Positions 34,676 to 43,712 of a stretch of DNA of 64,000 nt are shown piece by piece. The position numbers were made by a program, and so were the translations under genes. How positions within the stretch are numbered: position 1 is the stretch's first letter; each line of letters begins with the position of its first letter. The stretch is from Ruminococcus sp. (GTDB lineage: Bacteria > Bacillota > Clostridia > Oscillospirales > Acutalibacteraceae), in NCBI GenBank assembly GCA_004556705.1, contig SFGA01000025.1, forward strand, positions 13,418 to 77,417, given 5' to 3'. Under the pieces are notes generated by a model that was not told where the DNA came from, ran no database searches, and was given only the letters and a program-made list of their open reading frames with translations.

Positions 34676-36625
34676 GTGTATAAAAACAAAAGGTCACGAG
34701 ATAGACCGTTTTATATAGCAGCAGCTATCGGAAGTATAATAGCAATATATATTGCACTTTGTATCGCACCGTATTCCGAAGGTGGATTACCGTCTGTTTT
34801 GCAAAATGCTGAACAGATTAGTTTCAATCCTTTCCTTATTAGTTGGACTCAAGACACCCCAAAAACTATTATGGGGTGCCTTTTGTTTTATGGGATTGTT
34901 GTTACCGTACTTTTCTCATACAAACGCCGACTGCACCGTAGTGGAGTTGAAAACGGAAGTGCGGACTACGCCGACATTAAGAAACTTCGCAAGGAATTCC
35001 ATTCGACGTCCTCTGACCGTATTGTCTATACCGAGAATTTTGCATTAAGCGTTACTAAAGCTGATACATATATTCACAAGCGTAATTATAATACGGTGCT
35101 TATAGGCGGTCCCGGTTCAGGTAAAACAACAGGTTATGTGTATCCGAATTTGTTAGAAGCGAGTGCAAGTTATGTGGTACTTGACCCAAAAGGCGAAGTT
35201 TGCAGAAATACTGCAGGTTATTTGCAAAGTAAAGGCTATGCAGTTAAAGTTCTCAACCTTGTCAATCCAAGTCGTTCTTGGGGATACAATCCATTCGCAT
35301 ATATCCGAAAGGATACCGATACAGACGCATACGCCGAAGACGACATCCAAAAAATCGTAACAGCAATATATAAAGCAACAACGGCGCCGAATTCCCAAAC
35401 GATAGACCCTTTTTGGGATGAAGCGGGAAAAATGCTTTTGTCTGCTCTTATGTATCTGCTGTATTACTTCGGAGCCGAGGACGAAAAAAACTTCCCGTAT
35501 CTGATGAATTTAATTCGTGCCGGACGCATTGAAAACAGCGAAGATGATGAGCAACGCTCTGCTCTTGATATTCTGTTCCAAAGTATAGAGCAAAGGTACC
35601 CGGACCACATTTGCGTTAGATATTATAAGAACGCAACAAGCGGCGCCGGTAAAACGCAACAGAGCGTACAGATTACTCTTCTTGCACGGTTGCAAAAATT
35701 TGAGATTTCTTCTGTGGCTTCAATGTCAATCCAAGACGAATTGGAATTGTCTATGATTGCCGATAAACCTACGGTTTTATATTTGGTTATCCCGGACAAT
35801 GACACGAGTTATAACTTTATTGTTTCGCTCTTGTATATTCAGCTATTCCAAACTTTGTACGATAAAGCTGACCGTGTGTATAAAGGCAGACTTCCGAGGT
35901 TTGTGCATGTTATTATGGAAGAATTCGCCAATGTAAACACTCCCGATGATTTTCTTGGTATCTTGGCGACTTCTCGTTCCCGAAATATCGGAATTTCAAT
36001 TATCCTTCAAAATTTATCACAGCTAAAAACTAAGTATAAAGAAGGCTGGGAGAACATAATCGGTCAATGCGATGAGTTTTTATATCTCGGTGGTAACGAA
36101 AGTTCTACTCACGAATATATTTCGAAAATGCTCGGAAAAGAAACGATTGATACAACTACTTTCGGACGAAGATATGGTATGCACGGCGATGCGTCCTCAA
36201 ACTTTCAGTTTGCAGGCCGTGAGCTTTTGACCCCTGCCGAAGTCCGGGTTCTTCCATACGAACAAGCGATACTATTCATTAAAAACGCTCTTCCGTTAAT
36301 TGACCGAAAAATTGATGTGTTTCATTACAAACCTGCAGAAAACACGGCAATTTGCGGGAATGAAGCTATGACATACTCGATACCTTTAAGGTCTGAACGT
36401 TTACATTCAGAACAGCTTAACAAACAAAACAACGAACAGTCGGAAGTTCCGCCGAAAGATATTTTTGAGGCGACGGCTGTCGGAGATAATCAATATGATA
36501 TGCAGATGGAATTCTTCGTTAATGGCAGGCGTGTCAATATTACAGATTTGGATGTTTCCGAAATGTTGGAAATGTATTCTGTCGATATAGAAGAATTAGA
36601 AGCATATATTCAAAATTTTACATAA
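34676..36625 (+). CDS. VirD4/TraG-type coupling ATPase
   Basis: A 649-residue type IV coupling protein starting with GTG after AAGGAGG. Two N-terminal transmembrane segments (about 12-32 and 66-82), Walker A GGPGSGKTTG (144-153) and Walker B HVIMEEFANV (near 410) are visible. It links the relaxosome to the mating channel and pumps DNA. It lies between the relaxosome genes and the channel genes, the usual order in CTn-type elements. Confidence 0.93.
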   Translation: MYKNKRSRDRPFYIAAAIGSIIAIYIALCIAPYSEGGLPSVLQNAEQISFNPFLISWTQDTPKTIMGCLLFYGIVVTVLFSYKRRLHRSGVENGSADYADIKKLRKEFHSTSSDRIVYTENFALSVTKADTYIHKRNYNTVLIGGPGSGKTTGYVYPNLLEASASYVVLDPKGEVCRNTAGYLQSKGYAVKVLNLVNPSRSWGYNPFAYIRKDTDTDAYAEDDIQKIVTAIYKATTAPNSQTIDPFWDEAGKMLLSALMYLLYYFGAEDEKNFPYLMNLIRAGRIENSEDDEQRSALDILFQSIEQRYPDHICVRYYKNATSGAGKTQQSVQITLLARLQKFEISSVASMSIQDELELSMIADKPTVLYLVIPDNDTSYNFIVSLLYIQLFQTLYDKADRVYKGRLPRFVHVIMEEFANVNTPDDFLGILATSRSRNIGISIILQNLSQLKTKYKEGWENIIGQCDEFLYLGGNESSTHEYISKMLGKETIDTTTFGRRYGMHGDASSNFQFAGRELLTPAEVRVLPYEQAILFIKNALPLIDRKIDVFHYKPAENTAICGNEAMTYSIPLRSERLHSEQLNKQNNEQSEVPPKDIFEATAVGDNQYDMQMEFFVNGRRVNITDLDVSEMLEMYSVDIEELEAYIQNFT

Positions 36626-36643
36626 CTAAAAGGAGTTTTCAAA

Positions 36644-36964
36644 ATGAAAATCAGAAAATCAAACAAAATTCGTAAGGCTTTCACTTCAATCGTAGCAGCA
36701 GTTTTAATTCTTACTATTGCAATGGTTCCGGCTTTCGCAGCCGGAGACGGTGTTACAGACAGCTTGTCTAAGTTTAACGACTTAATATTTACTATTGTTC
36801 GCTTAATCGGTACAGCAGGTTGTGTTTGGGGACTCGTTGAGTTCGCTACGTCCTTACAGAGCCACGACGGTGCGCAAAAAACAAGAGGAGCAACTATCTT
36901 TGCTGCCAGTCTTATCGTGGTCTTCTCCAAAGAAATTCTTGCATTTCTTGGCGTAAGCTTATAA
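36644..36964 (+). CDS. Maff2-family, VirB2-like small membrane protein
   Basis: A 106-residue protein with a signal-like N-terminus ending in VPAFAAGD and two further hydrophobic helices (about 44-66 and 80-103). Length, layout and position after virD4 match the Maff2 family, which sits where VirB2 pilin is found in type IV systems. AAAAGGAG precedes the ATG. Confidence 0.85.
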   Translation: MKIRKSNKIRKAFTSIVAAVLILTIAMVPAFAAGDGVTDSLSKFNDLIFTIVRLIGTAGCVWGLVEFATSLQSHDGAQKTRGATIFAASLIVVFSKEILAFLGVSL

Positions 36965-36996
36965 AAATACGATTGATATAAAGAAGGTGATCATTT

Positions 36997-37851
36997 TTGT
37001 TGATTAAACCTATATTTTTGAATTTTTGGGGCGAACAAGCTATTGCCATACTTGATGATGCACTTGCAATTTGGAAACAAAAATACGAGAGCATATTCGG
37101 TATTCTTGTGCAAGATCCATCCGAATTTCAGAACGGTGTTATCTGGAATACGGTAACCGGAATTATCCGTGTCATTGAAGCCACAGGCGTATCGCTCTTA
37201 ATAACATTCTTTTTTTACGGAATTATCAAATCAACCATAGATTATAGAGATTTAATACGCAATCCACGTCTTGTACTAATGCAGTTTGTTCGCTTTTTCT
37301 TTGCAAAATTCTTTGTTATGAACGCAACCGATGTAATGCTTAGCATTATATCGGTTGTCCGTCATATACTTGCTCAAATCAATCCGGCTACCCCGACAAT
37401 GGAATATTCAATTCCAAACGATTTGAGAACGGCTCTCGAAACAGCTGATTGGGGCGCCGGAATGGGTGCTTTTGCCGCCTCGCTTGTCGGGACGGCAATG
37501 ATATGGTTGTTATCAATAATTCTTGTTGTCGTTGTTTACGGTAGATTTTTCAAAATTTTTCTTCTTTCTGCCATAGCACCTATTCCTCTCGCAGGCTTTG
37601 CAAGCGAAGCAACATCACTTATAGGGCGAAATTTTTTGAAGTCATATATTGCAGAGTGTCTGCGTGGCGTGTTAATGTTAACCGCCTGCGTGATATTCTC
37701 TGCGTTTACTACGGTAACCCCGGAATGGGCAGCAACCTCTCCCGGAGGAATGACGTGGGATTATGTGGGTAATGTAACATTGCAAATGCTCTTATTGGTA
37801 ATAGTTGTAAAAGGGTCAGACAGAATTGTAAAAGAAATTTTTTCACTATAA
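36997..37851 (+). CDS. VirB6/TrbL-like polytopic membrane protein
   Basis: A 284-residue protein with five or six hydrophobic segments, including ATGVSLLITFFFYGII, ASLVGTAMIWLLSIILVVVV and a C-terminal LLLVIVVKGS. It is the channel-type inner-membrane subunit of the conjugation machine. Start is TTG, with AAGAAGGTGA upstream; two TTG codons in tandem (36997 and 37000) are both possible, and the second has better spacing. Confidence 0.85.
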   Translation: MLIKPIFLNFWGEQAIAILDDALAIWKQKYESIFGILVQDPSEFQNGVIWNTVTGIIRVIEATGVSLLITFFFYGIIKSTIDYRDLIRNPRLVLMQFVRFFFAKFFVMNATDVMLSIISVVRHILAQINPATPTMEYSIPNDLRTALETADWGAGMGAFAASLVGTAMIWLLSIILVVVVYGRFFKIFLLSAIAPIPLAGFASEATSLIGRNFLKSYIAECLRGVLMLTACVIFSAFTTVTPEWAATSPGGMTWDYVGNVTLQMLLLVIVVKGSDRIVKEIFSL

Positions 37852-37867
37852 TTATAAGGAGAAAACG

Positions 37868-38236
37868 ATGGAAATTAAACTTAACAAAGATATTCAAAAG
37901 CTGCAAGACAGCTTTTTTATCGGCTTGAACTTTCGTCAAACTGTTTTTGGCGGACTCGGTCTTGCTTTAGGTGCTTTAATTTACCTTGAAACAACAAAGC
38001 ACGGTATAAATACCGAGCTTGCTTCTTGGATATGTATTGCCGTAGTTGCACCTTTTGCCGCATTAGGTTTCGTTACATATCACGGTATGCCATTTGAACA
38101 GCTTGTTCGTGTGTGGGTTAAGCATTATATTTTGTGTCCTAAAAGAATTGTCTTTCGATTGGAAAATGACTTCTATAATCGTGACAAAATGCGAATAGAA
38201 GCGGCAGAAAAAAAGGAGGCGACATCAGATGAGTAA
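37868..38236 (+). CDS. PrgI/VirB3-like membrane protein
   Basis: A 122-residue protein with two adjacent membrane helices (about 24-44 and 50-72) and a soluble tail containing GMPFEQLVRVW, as in PrgI. PrgI and VirB3 associate with VirB4, which follows and overlaps by 8 nt. AAGGAG precedes the ATG. Confidence 0.9.
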   Translation: MEIKLNKDIQKLQDSFFIGLNFRQTVFGGLGLALGALIYLETTKHGINTELASWICIAVVAPFAALGFVTYHGMPFEQLVRVWVKHYILCPKRIVFRLENDFYNRDKMRIEAAEKKEATSDE

Positions 38237-40598
38237 AACTTTGAAAAACACGAAAAGGCAAGACAAAGAACAGCTGAAAGCAATACGCTTCACGCAAAAC
38301 AGTATTCCGTTAGAACAATTCTATGAGGACGGAATATTTCTAATTCAATCAGGAAAAAAATATAATAAATACTCGGCTACTTATCAATTACAGGACATTT
38401 CTTATCTGACCTTGTCGGACGAAATGCAGAAACAGATTTTCTTTGCGTGGTCTGCCGTACTTAATGCACTTGACCCCGGCACAACAAATAAAATTAGTGT
38501 TATTAAGCACAAAATCAGTTCCGCAACATTGGAAAGATTTATGATGCACAGTCAAAATCCGCAATACGAAAAATTGCAAACAGAGTATAATCGCATTTTG
38601 AAGCAGCGAGCTCTTCAAGGTAACGGAATGATACAGGAAGTGTATTTGACAATTTCAGTTAATAAAAAAGATATTGACTCTGCACGCAGCTTCTTTTTAA
38701 GAACAACGTCCACTTTGCAGACTTTGCTTTTGAAGCTTGGCAGTTCCTGCCGACAAATGTCCGGAAAAGAAAGATTAGAACTTTTGAGAGATATTTATCG
38801 AAGCGATATTGAAAACGAGCCAACGTTTGATTTGCAACAAGCCTTAAAAAGCGGCTCATCGGCGAAGAACTACATATCCCCCGAAAGTATGGAATTTGAG
38901 TCGGACTACTTCAAACTTGGGAATGTTTTTGGCCGAGCTCTCGTTTTGCACAGCTATCCCACATTCCTTAAAGACTCTGTTGTATCTGATTTGTGTGATA
39001 TTAACCGCCGATTGATTTGGAGTATGGATATTATTCCTGTTCTGACAGATGAGGCAGTCGAGGAAGCCGAAAAGCGAGCAACTAATGTAGAGTCCAAAAT
39101 AACAAAGTGGTATCAGAAGCAATATAATAATAAAAACTATGTTGCCGAGCCAACTTACGACCTAAAACAGCAGCGTGAACAAGCACAGGAATATCTAACA
39201 GATTTAACAGAGCGTGACCAGCATTTGATGTACGCTGTTATAACAATGGTGCATTTTGCCGACTCAAAGCAGCAGCTTGATGAGGATACTGAAAGCATTT
39301 TAGCGACTGCACGCTCAAGCGCACAATGCCGAATGCAGATATTACGCTGGCAACAGTTAGATGGATTAAATACAGCTCTGCCTCTTGGAGTTCGTCGAAT
39401 TGAGGATATAATGTCTCTAACAACGGAAGGTGTAGCAGGGTTTATGCCGTTCAAATCGACCGAAATTCAGCAAGAAAACGGCTTTTGCTTTGGGCAAAAT
39501 CAAATATCCCGAAATCTTATAATGATAGACCCAAGAAGTCAACAATCAGCTAACAGCGTTATTTGCGGTCGTCCCGGCTCCGGTAAGTCAATGCTTGAGA
39601 AATGGATAGCACTCAACAAAATTCTTGCAACAGCAAACGATAATCATATAATCCTCATCATAGACCCTGAAAGAGAATATGCACCTCTTGTTAAAGCTCT
39701 CAACGGCGAAGTTGTCTATCTTTCAGCTCAAAGCAAGACCTATGTTAATGCTATGGATATTAGCAGCGGATATGACAAGACCGAAAATCCGATTATTGAT
39801 AAAGCTGAATTTATGCTATCTCTGTGCGAGCAGTTGATGTATCCCACCATAGTCGGTCCGAAACAGAAATCGTTGATTGACCGTTGCACAGAATTTGTTT
39901 TGCGAGATTATGTCAGAGGTGGATGCGTTGGTACTGCTCCCACTCTAAAAGATTTTTATGAGTGTATGAGGCAGCAGCCTGAAGAAGAAGCAAAAGACAT
40001 TGCACTTTCGTTAGAAATTTATGCCACAGGCTCTCTTTCTGTTTTTGCCAATCAAACCAATGTGAATATGAGCAATAACATTATTTGCTTCGATATTCAC
40101 GATTTAGGCGAGAGCTTGATGGGAATGGCTATGCTTATCTTATTCGACCACATTCAAAACAGAATGATACATAACCGAGCAAACGGGATTACAACAAGTA
40201 TTGTTGCCGACGAGTTTTATATGATGCTCTTGCGGGAATATTCCGCAAACTTCTTTTTCCGTTGCTGGAAACGAGGAAGAAAATATGATTGTGATTTTTG
40301 CGGAATAACTCAGAATGTTGAGGATTTATTGAGAAGTCCAAACGGACGAGCTATTCTCTCCACCTCGGAATTGATTATAATGCTGAACCAAGCACCCCTC
40401 GATTGCGAACAGCTTTCAGAACTGCTTGACATAAGTGAAAACCAACAAGAATACATCACAAACGCAAAACCCGGTTCCGGACTCATTAAAATCGGCGGAA
40501 CACTAATTCCTTTTGAAAACGACATTCCGAAAGATACGGAAATATACAGATTACTTACTACAAAGCCGGGCGAAGCAATATATGATAACGGTGTGTGA
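38229..40598 (+). CDS. VirB4/TraE-type conjugation ATPase
   Basis: A 789-residue ATPase with Walker A CGRPGSGKSM (about 445-454) and Walker B IIDPERE-like and 'SIVADEFYMML' near 655. VirB4 powers assembly of the channel and pilus. AAAGGAGG precedes the ATG, and the stop overlaps the next upstream candidate start (GTGA). Confidence 0.93.
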   Translation: MSKTLKNTKRQDKEQLKAIRFTQNSIPLEQFYEDGIFLIQSGKKYNKYSATYQLQDISYLTLSDEMQKQIFFAWSAVLNALDPGTTNKISVIKHKISSATLERFMMHSQNPQYEKLQTEYNRILKQRALQGNGMIQEVYLTISVNKKDIDSARSFFLRTTSTLQTLLLKLGSSCRQMSGKERLELLRDIYRSDIENEPTFDLQQALKSGSSAKNYISPESMEFESDYFKLGNVFGRALVLHSYPTFLKDSVVSDLCDINRRLIWSMDIIPVLTDEAVEEAEKRATNVESKITKWYQKQYNNKNYVAEPTYDLKQQREQAQEYLTDLTERDQHLMYAVITMVHFADSKQQLDEDTESILATARSSAQCRMQILRWQQLDGLNTALPLGVRRIEDIMSLTTEGVAGFMPFKSTEIQQENGFCFGQNQISRNLIMIDPRSQQSANSVICGRPGSGKSMLEKWIALNKILATANDNHIILIIDPEREYAPLVKALNGEVVYLSAQSKTYVNAMDISSGYDKTENPIIDKAEFMLSLCEQLMYPTIVGPKQKSLIDRCTEFVLRDYVRGGCVGTAPTLKDFYECMRQQPEEEAKDIALSLEIYATGSLSVFANQTNVNMSNNIICFDIHDLGESLMGMAMLILFDHIQNRMIHNRANGITTSIVADEFYMMLLREYSANFFFRCWKRGRKYDCDFCGITQNVEDLLRSPNGRAILSTSELIIMLNQAPLDCEQLSELLDISENQQEYITNAKPGSGLIKIGGTLIPFENDIPKDTEIYRLLTTKPGEAIYDNGV

Positions 40599-40603
40599 TT
40601 AAA

Positions 40604-42148
40604 ATGGTAAGAGATATAAAAACTCGCAAAAAGCAACCAAAAACAATCAAAACTATGAAAGGAACGGTCAAAAGTATTGACCGTTCTTTTCGTGTTGAGA
40701 GAGATATTAAAGATGTTTCGGATAGAGTACTTTCTCAAAATGCAACCGAAAGCACTCCTGCTGAGTTGTTGCAGCTGTCAGAGCAAAAAGGTGTGGAATT
40801 TGCCGGTAGAAAAACCATTGGCGCAATCTCCCGTTCGCCTCGAGCAGCACTATCGGTCAAACAAAAAAAAGAAGCTGCAAAACAGAGCATAAAAACAGCG
40901 AAAGCTACGGTAAAAGAAGCACGCAACATCGCTAAATCGGAAATAAAATCGGTCAAGTCCTCTGTTAAATCCGCAAAAAATACAGTTAAAACAGCAACTA
41001 CAAGTACAAAAATGAGCTCATCAACCATAAAAGGAACAAGCTCTGCCACAAAATCGTCCTTGTCAGCTGCCAAAACTGCTGGCAAAGCAGCACTACACGC
41101 AGTTAAAACGACAGCAAAAGCCGTTCAGGTGGCTGTTAAAGCTACCGCTAAAGCCATTGTTTCTTCCGCTGAAGCTGTTGTGGCCTTTATTGCTGCAGGT
41201 GGATGGATTGTACTTGTTATACTTGTGTTGATTATATTATTCTCCGTTCTTTTTAGTTCTGCTTTTGGTGTTCACTTCGCCGACGATGTGAACTATAATG
41301 CTTTAACAACTGCCAAACAAGAATTAAACAGCGAATTTGTCATCAAACTCAATGAAGAAAAAAGCAAATTACAAGGGTACGATAGAATTGTTATTCGTCC
41401 CGCACCCACCATAACGAAGTGGAATGAAATTCTTGCTGTGTATTCTGTTAGAGCTCAATCGCAAAACCTTATCCCCGCTGAAATAAACGAACAGACAAAA
41501 GCACTTTTGTCTGGCACAATGTGGGATATGATTTCATTCGCTACATCATCGGAAACCGTTTCATCAACAGAAGATGATGAAAATGGTAATACTATTACCG
41601 TTACTGAAACTTTTGGCGTTGTAACCATTTTATATAAGAACATAGACGAAGTTTCTTCGCTTTACAACTTCTCTGATAGCGAAAAGGAAATGCTCTCTCA
41701 AGTTTTGTCTATGTATTCCGAATTTGAGGGAATATCTATTTCCGGCAACGGAAAAATGATAAATCCTTGCCCTGCAGGGCGTTTTAACGGCAACGACTAC
41801 CCGTCATACGCAGGTAACAATGAATACCACGCCGGTCGTGATATATCTTGTCCGATTGGAACACCAATATATGCCGCAGCCGATGGTACGGTAATACACA
41901 TTAACGACCAAGCGGACAGCTACGGCAATCACATTATGATTGCACACGGCAACGAAGTTTACACGCTTTATGCCCATTGCGACTCTTTACTCGTTACTGT
42001 TGGGCAGGAAGTGTCACAGGGAGAACAAATTGCTTGGAGTGGCGCTACCGGCAATGTTACCGGACCACATTTGCATTTTGAAGTTCGTGAGGGTGGTTCA
42101 CGATTTCGTGTGAATAATGTTGACCCGCTTGACTGGATTATGCAATGA
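40604..42148 (+). CDS. Conjugation protein with M23 peptidase domain
   Basis: A 514-residue protein. I use the ATG at 40604; a GTG at 40595 overlapping the virB4 stop is also possible. A long Lys/Ala/Ser/Thr-rich N-terminal region (about 75-190) precedes a transmembrane segment (about 200-225), then an about 150-residue domain and an M23 endopeptidase domain at the end. M23 motifs visible are HAGRDI (His and Asp ligands) and PHLHFEVR (HxH). It should cut peptidoglycan to open a path for the channel. Confidence 0.88.
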   Translation: MVRDIKTRKKQPKTIKTMKGTVKSIDRSFRVERDIKDVSDRVLSQNATESTPAELLQLSEQKGVEFAGRKTIGAISRSPRAALSVKQKKEAAKQSIKTAKATVKEARNIAKSEIKSVKSSVKSAKNTVKTATTSTKMSSSTIKGTSSATKSSLSAAKTAGKAALHAVKTTAKAVQVAVKATAKAIVSSAEAVVAFIAAGGWIVLVILVLIILFSVLFSSAFGVHFADDVNYNALTTAKQELNSEFVIKLNEEKSKLQGYDRIVIRPAPTITKWNEILAVYSVRAQSQNLIPAEINEQTKALLSGTMWDMISFATSSETVSSTEDDENGNTITVTETFGVVTILYKNIDEVSSLYNFSDSEKEMLSQVLSMYSEFEGISISGNGKMINPCPAGRFNGNDYPSYAGNNEYHAGRDISCPIGTPIYAAADGTVIHINDQADSYGNHIMIAHGNEVYTLYAHCDSLLVTVGQEVSQGEQIAWSGATGNVTGPHLHFEVREGGSRFRVNNVDPLDWIMQ

Positions 42149-42151
42149 AAA

Positions 42152-42199
42152 CCGCCTGTTTCGGCTCATCGGTCGGAACAGGCGGCATTTATTTTTTTT
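42152..42199 (+). terminator. Terminator of the conjugation operon
   Basis: CCGCCTGTT pairs perfectly with AACAGGCGG, and a T-rich run follows. Confidence 0.88.
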
Positions 42200-42205
42200 A
42201 ATAAT

Positions 42206-42246
42206 TTATATCATATCCCCCTATTTCAGAAAAAGTATGATATAAT
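42206..42246 (+). promoter_or_regulatory. Extended -10 promoter of fic with inverted repeat
   Basis: TATAAT (42241-42246) is preceded by TGA, giving an extended -10. TTATATCATA (42206-42215) and TATGATATAA (42236-42245) form a 10-bp inverted repeat 20 bp apart. It spans the region where the -35 would lie and overlaps the -10, so it looks like an operator. Confidence 0.7.
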
Positions 42247-42278
42247 AAAGTTGAATGTAACTAACAACGGAGGTAAAT

Positions 42279-43064
42279 ATGGATTTTCGCAAGATTATAA
42301 AGCTATGGCAGGAAAAACAAATTACATCTGTGTCTGACCTTGACAATGCTCTCGAAGCGTTCAAGGTAGAATTTGCCTACAACAGCGGTAAAATCGAAAA
42401 TGATAAGATTACCTATAGTGACACAAGAGAAATATTCGATAGCGGAAGGATTGTCGGTTATTCGGGCGATACACGTGCTGTTTTTGAGCAGCAAAACCAA
42501 AAACTTTGCTATGAATATCTCAAGCACGAAATTGTCAAGAAAACGCCTATTTCAGTCGAGTTAATTAAAGAGGTTCAAAAAATCCTTACATCAGGCACTT
42601 ATGATGAGCGCCAATATATTGTCAACGAAGAACGCCCCGGCGAATTTAAAAGAAAAGATTATGTAGTAGGAAAAGACGAAATCGGTGCTGCGCCACAGGA
42701 TGTGGAGCCTGAAATGCAAGATTTGGTTGCAGAAGTACAGGATTATCAGGGTAACAAGATTTTAACTTTGACTGCATATTTTCATTGCAAATTTGAGAGT
42801 ATCCACCCGTTTGCCGACGGGAACGGTCGTACCGGGCGAACAATGATGAACTATCTGCTGATGATACACGATTATCCGCCTGTTGTTATTTACAATGAGG
42901 ATAAGCCGTTATATATTGAGTGCTTGAATAAGTTTGATACACTCGGTGAGATTGATGCAATGGTGAAGTTTCTTGAATATCAGATTACGAAAACTTGGCT
43001 GAAATATTTTGAGCGAACACAACACAAGAGCAGTAAAACTAAACTTGATGGATTTTTGAAGTAA
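42279..43064 (+). CDS. Fic-domain protein (predicted AMPylase)
   Basis: A 261-residue Fic protein with the perfect core motif HPFADGNGRTGR (176-187), so adenylylation of a target is expected. The N-terminal helix carries SGKIEN (36-41), fitting the inhibitory [ST]xxxE[GN] motif, so it is probably class II and self-restrained through Glu40. It is the last protein gene of the element, with its own operator-like promoter and terminator. It has no separate antitoxin gene. Target unknown. Confidence 0.92.
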   Translation: MDFRKIIKLWQEKQITSVSDLDNALEAFKVEFAYNSGKIENDKITYSDTREIFDSGRIVGYSGDTRAVFEQQNQKLCYEYLKHEIVKKTPISVELIKEVQKILTSGTYDERQYIVNEERPGEFKRKDYVVGKDEIGAAPQDVEPEMQDLVAEVQDYQGNKILTLTAYFHCKFESIHPFADGNGRTGRTMMNYLLMIHDYPPVVIYNEDKPLYIECLNKFDTLGEIDAMVKFLEYQITKTWLKYFERTQHKSSKTKLDGFLK

Positions 43065-43075
43065 TCAAATAGATA

Positions 43076-43120
43076 GGCAGTCCGTTCCGATTGAAGAAGC
43101 TGAAACGGACTGCCTTTGTT
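43076..43120 (+). terminator. Terminator after fic
   Basis: GGCAGTCCGTT pairs perfectly over 11 bp with AACGGACTGCC, followed by TTTGTT. Confidence 0.82.
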
Positions 43121-43209
43121 ATATCAGAACGAAAAACAACCGTTTTGAAACAAAATAATTCCGTCCTGAACGTCATCATCTTTTTCTTATATTGAAATGT
43201 GCAATTTGA

Positions 43210-43250
43210 TATATCGCACATTTGCGATATACATTTATGTGTGATAAAAT
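43210..43250 (+). promoter_or_regulatory. Promoter and palindromic operator of the non-coding RNA
   Basis: TTGCGA (43222-43227), 17 bp, TAAAAT (43245-43250) preceded by TGA (extended -10). The -35 lies in the right arm of TATATCGCA-CATT-TGCGATATA (43210-43231), a 9-bp perfect inverted repeat that may bind a repressor. Confidence 0.7.
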
Positions 43251-43256
43251 ATATAT

Positions 43257-43712
43257 CGATGTAAGTGGTGAGATACTTATGTCGTTGCCAAAAACACCGG
43301 CAATGAGCAAAAGCGTTCTCTATTTACATCAATATATATCGATTGAACCTTGATAATTGCATAGCAAAGCAATGGTGACATTCCACTGTAAACGAGCTGC
43401 TCTGAACTTGCCGCCAAGACTGCCTGTTCTTATCGAATAAAAAACGCAAAAAACTTTAGCTTAAGTTTTTTGAATGGAAAGGCACGAGCAGGAATATCAA
43501 GTTCAGATTAATAACGGTGACTCCGTTAAATAGCGACGACTTTACAGCAGGGATAATGATACTTCCTTCGGTCATAGGTCGAGCGTGAATGAACCGTCGC
43601 AACTTGTGAGAACGGCTGCGAGAGACCCTCGCAGAGGAGATTAAACAATCCTATGAGGATGTCACGTCAACATCCCACCGTTGTTTTTCGGTGGGGGTCA
43701 ACTTATTTTTTT
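43257..43712 (+). ncRNA. Candidate large structured non-coding RNA at the right end of the element
   Basis: The region is about 455 nt, with its own promoter and terminator and no ORF with coding character. Perfect or near-perfect pairings: GATGTAA 43258-43264 with TTACATC 43324-43330 (extendable upstream to 15/16); TCTGAACTTG 43401-43410 with CAAGTTCAGA 43498-43507, enclosing CCTGTTC 43423-43429 with GAGCAGG 43486-43492 and AAAAAACTT with AAGTTTTTT (43448-43471); AACGG with CCGTT (43513-43527); GCGACG 43533-43538 with CGTCGC 43595-43600; CTGCGAG with CTCGCAG (43616-43634); terminator CCCACCG 43674-43680 with CGGTGGG 43689-43695. It lacks the signatures I know for tmRNA, RNase P RNA and group II introns. 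The right-end hairpin followed by TCAAC recalls IS200/IS605 ends, but there is no TnpB or IscB. Confidence 0.7.

Noticed and set aside
43257..43712. RNase P RNA, tmRNA or a group II intron
   Set aside because: I found no RNase P core signature, no tmRNA-type 3' TpsiC arm or tag frame, no domain V hairpin and no intron-encoded reverse transcriptase.
43257..43712. An omega RNA of a TnpB or IscB element
   Set aside because: The right end (hairpin then TCAAC) is suggestive, but there is no TnpB or IscB gene in the window and the RNA has its own promoter; kept only as an alternative.
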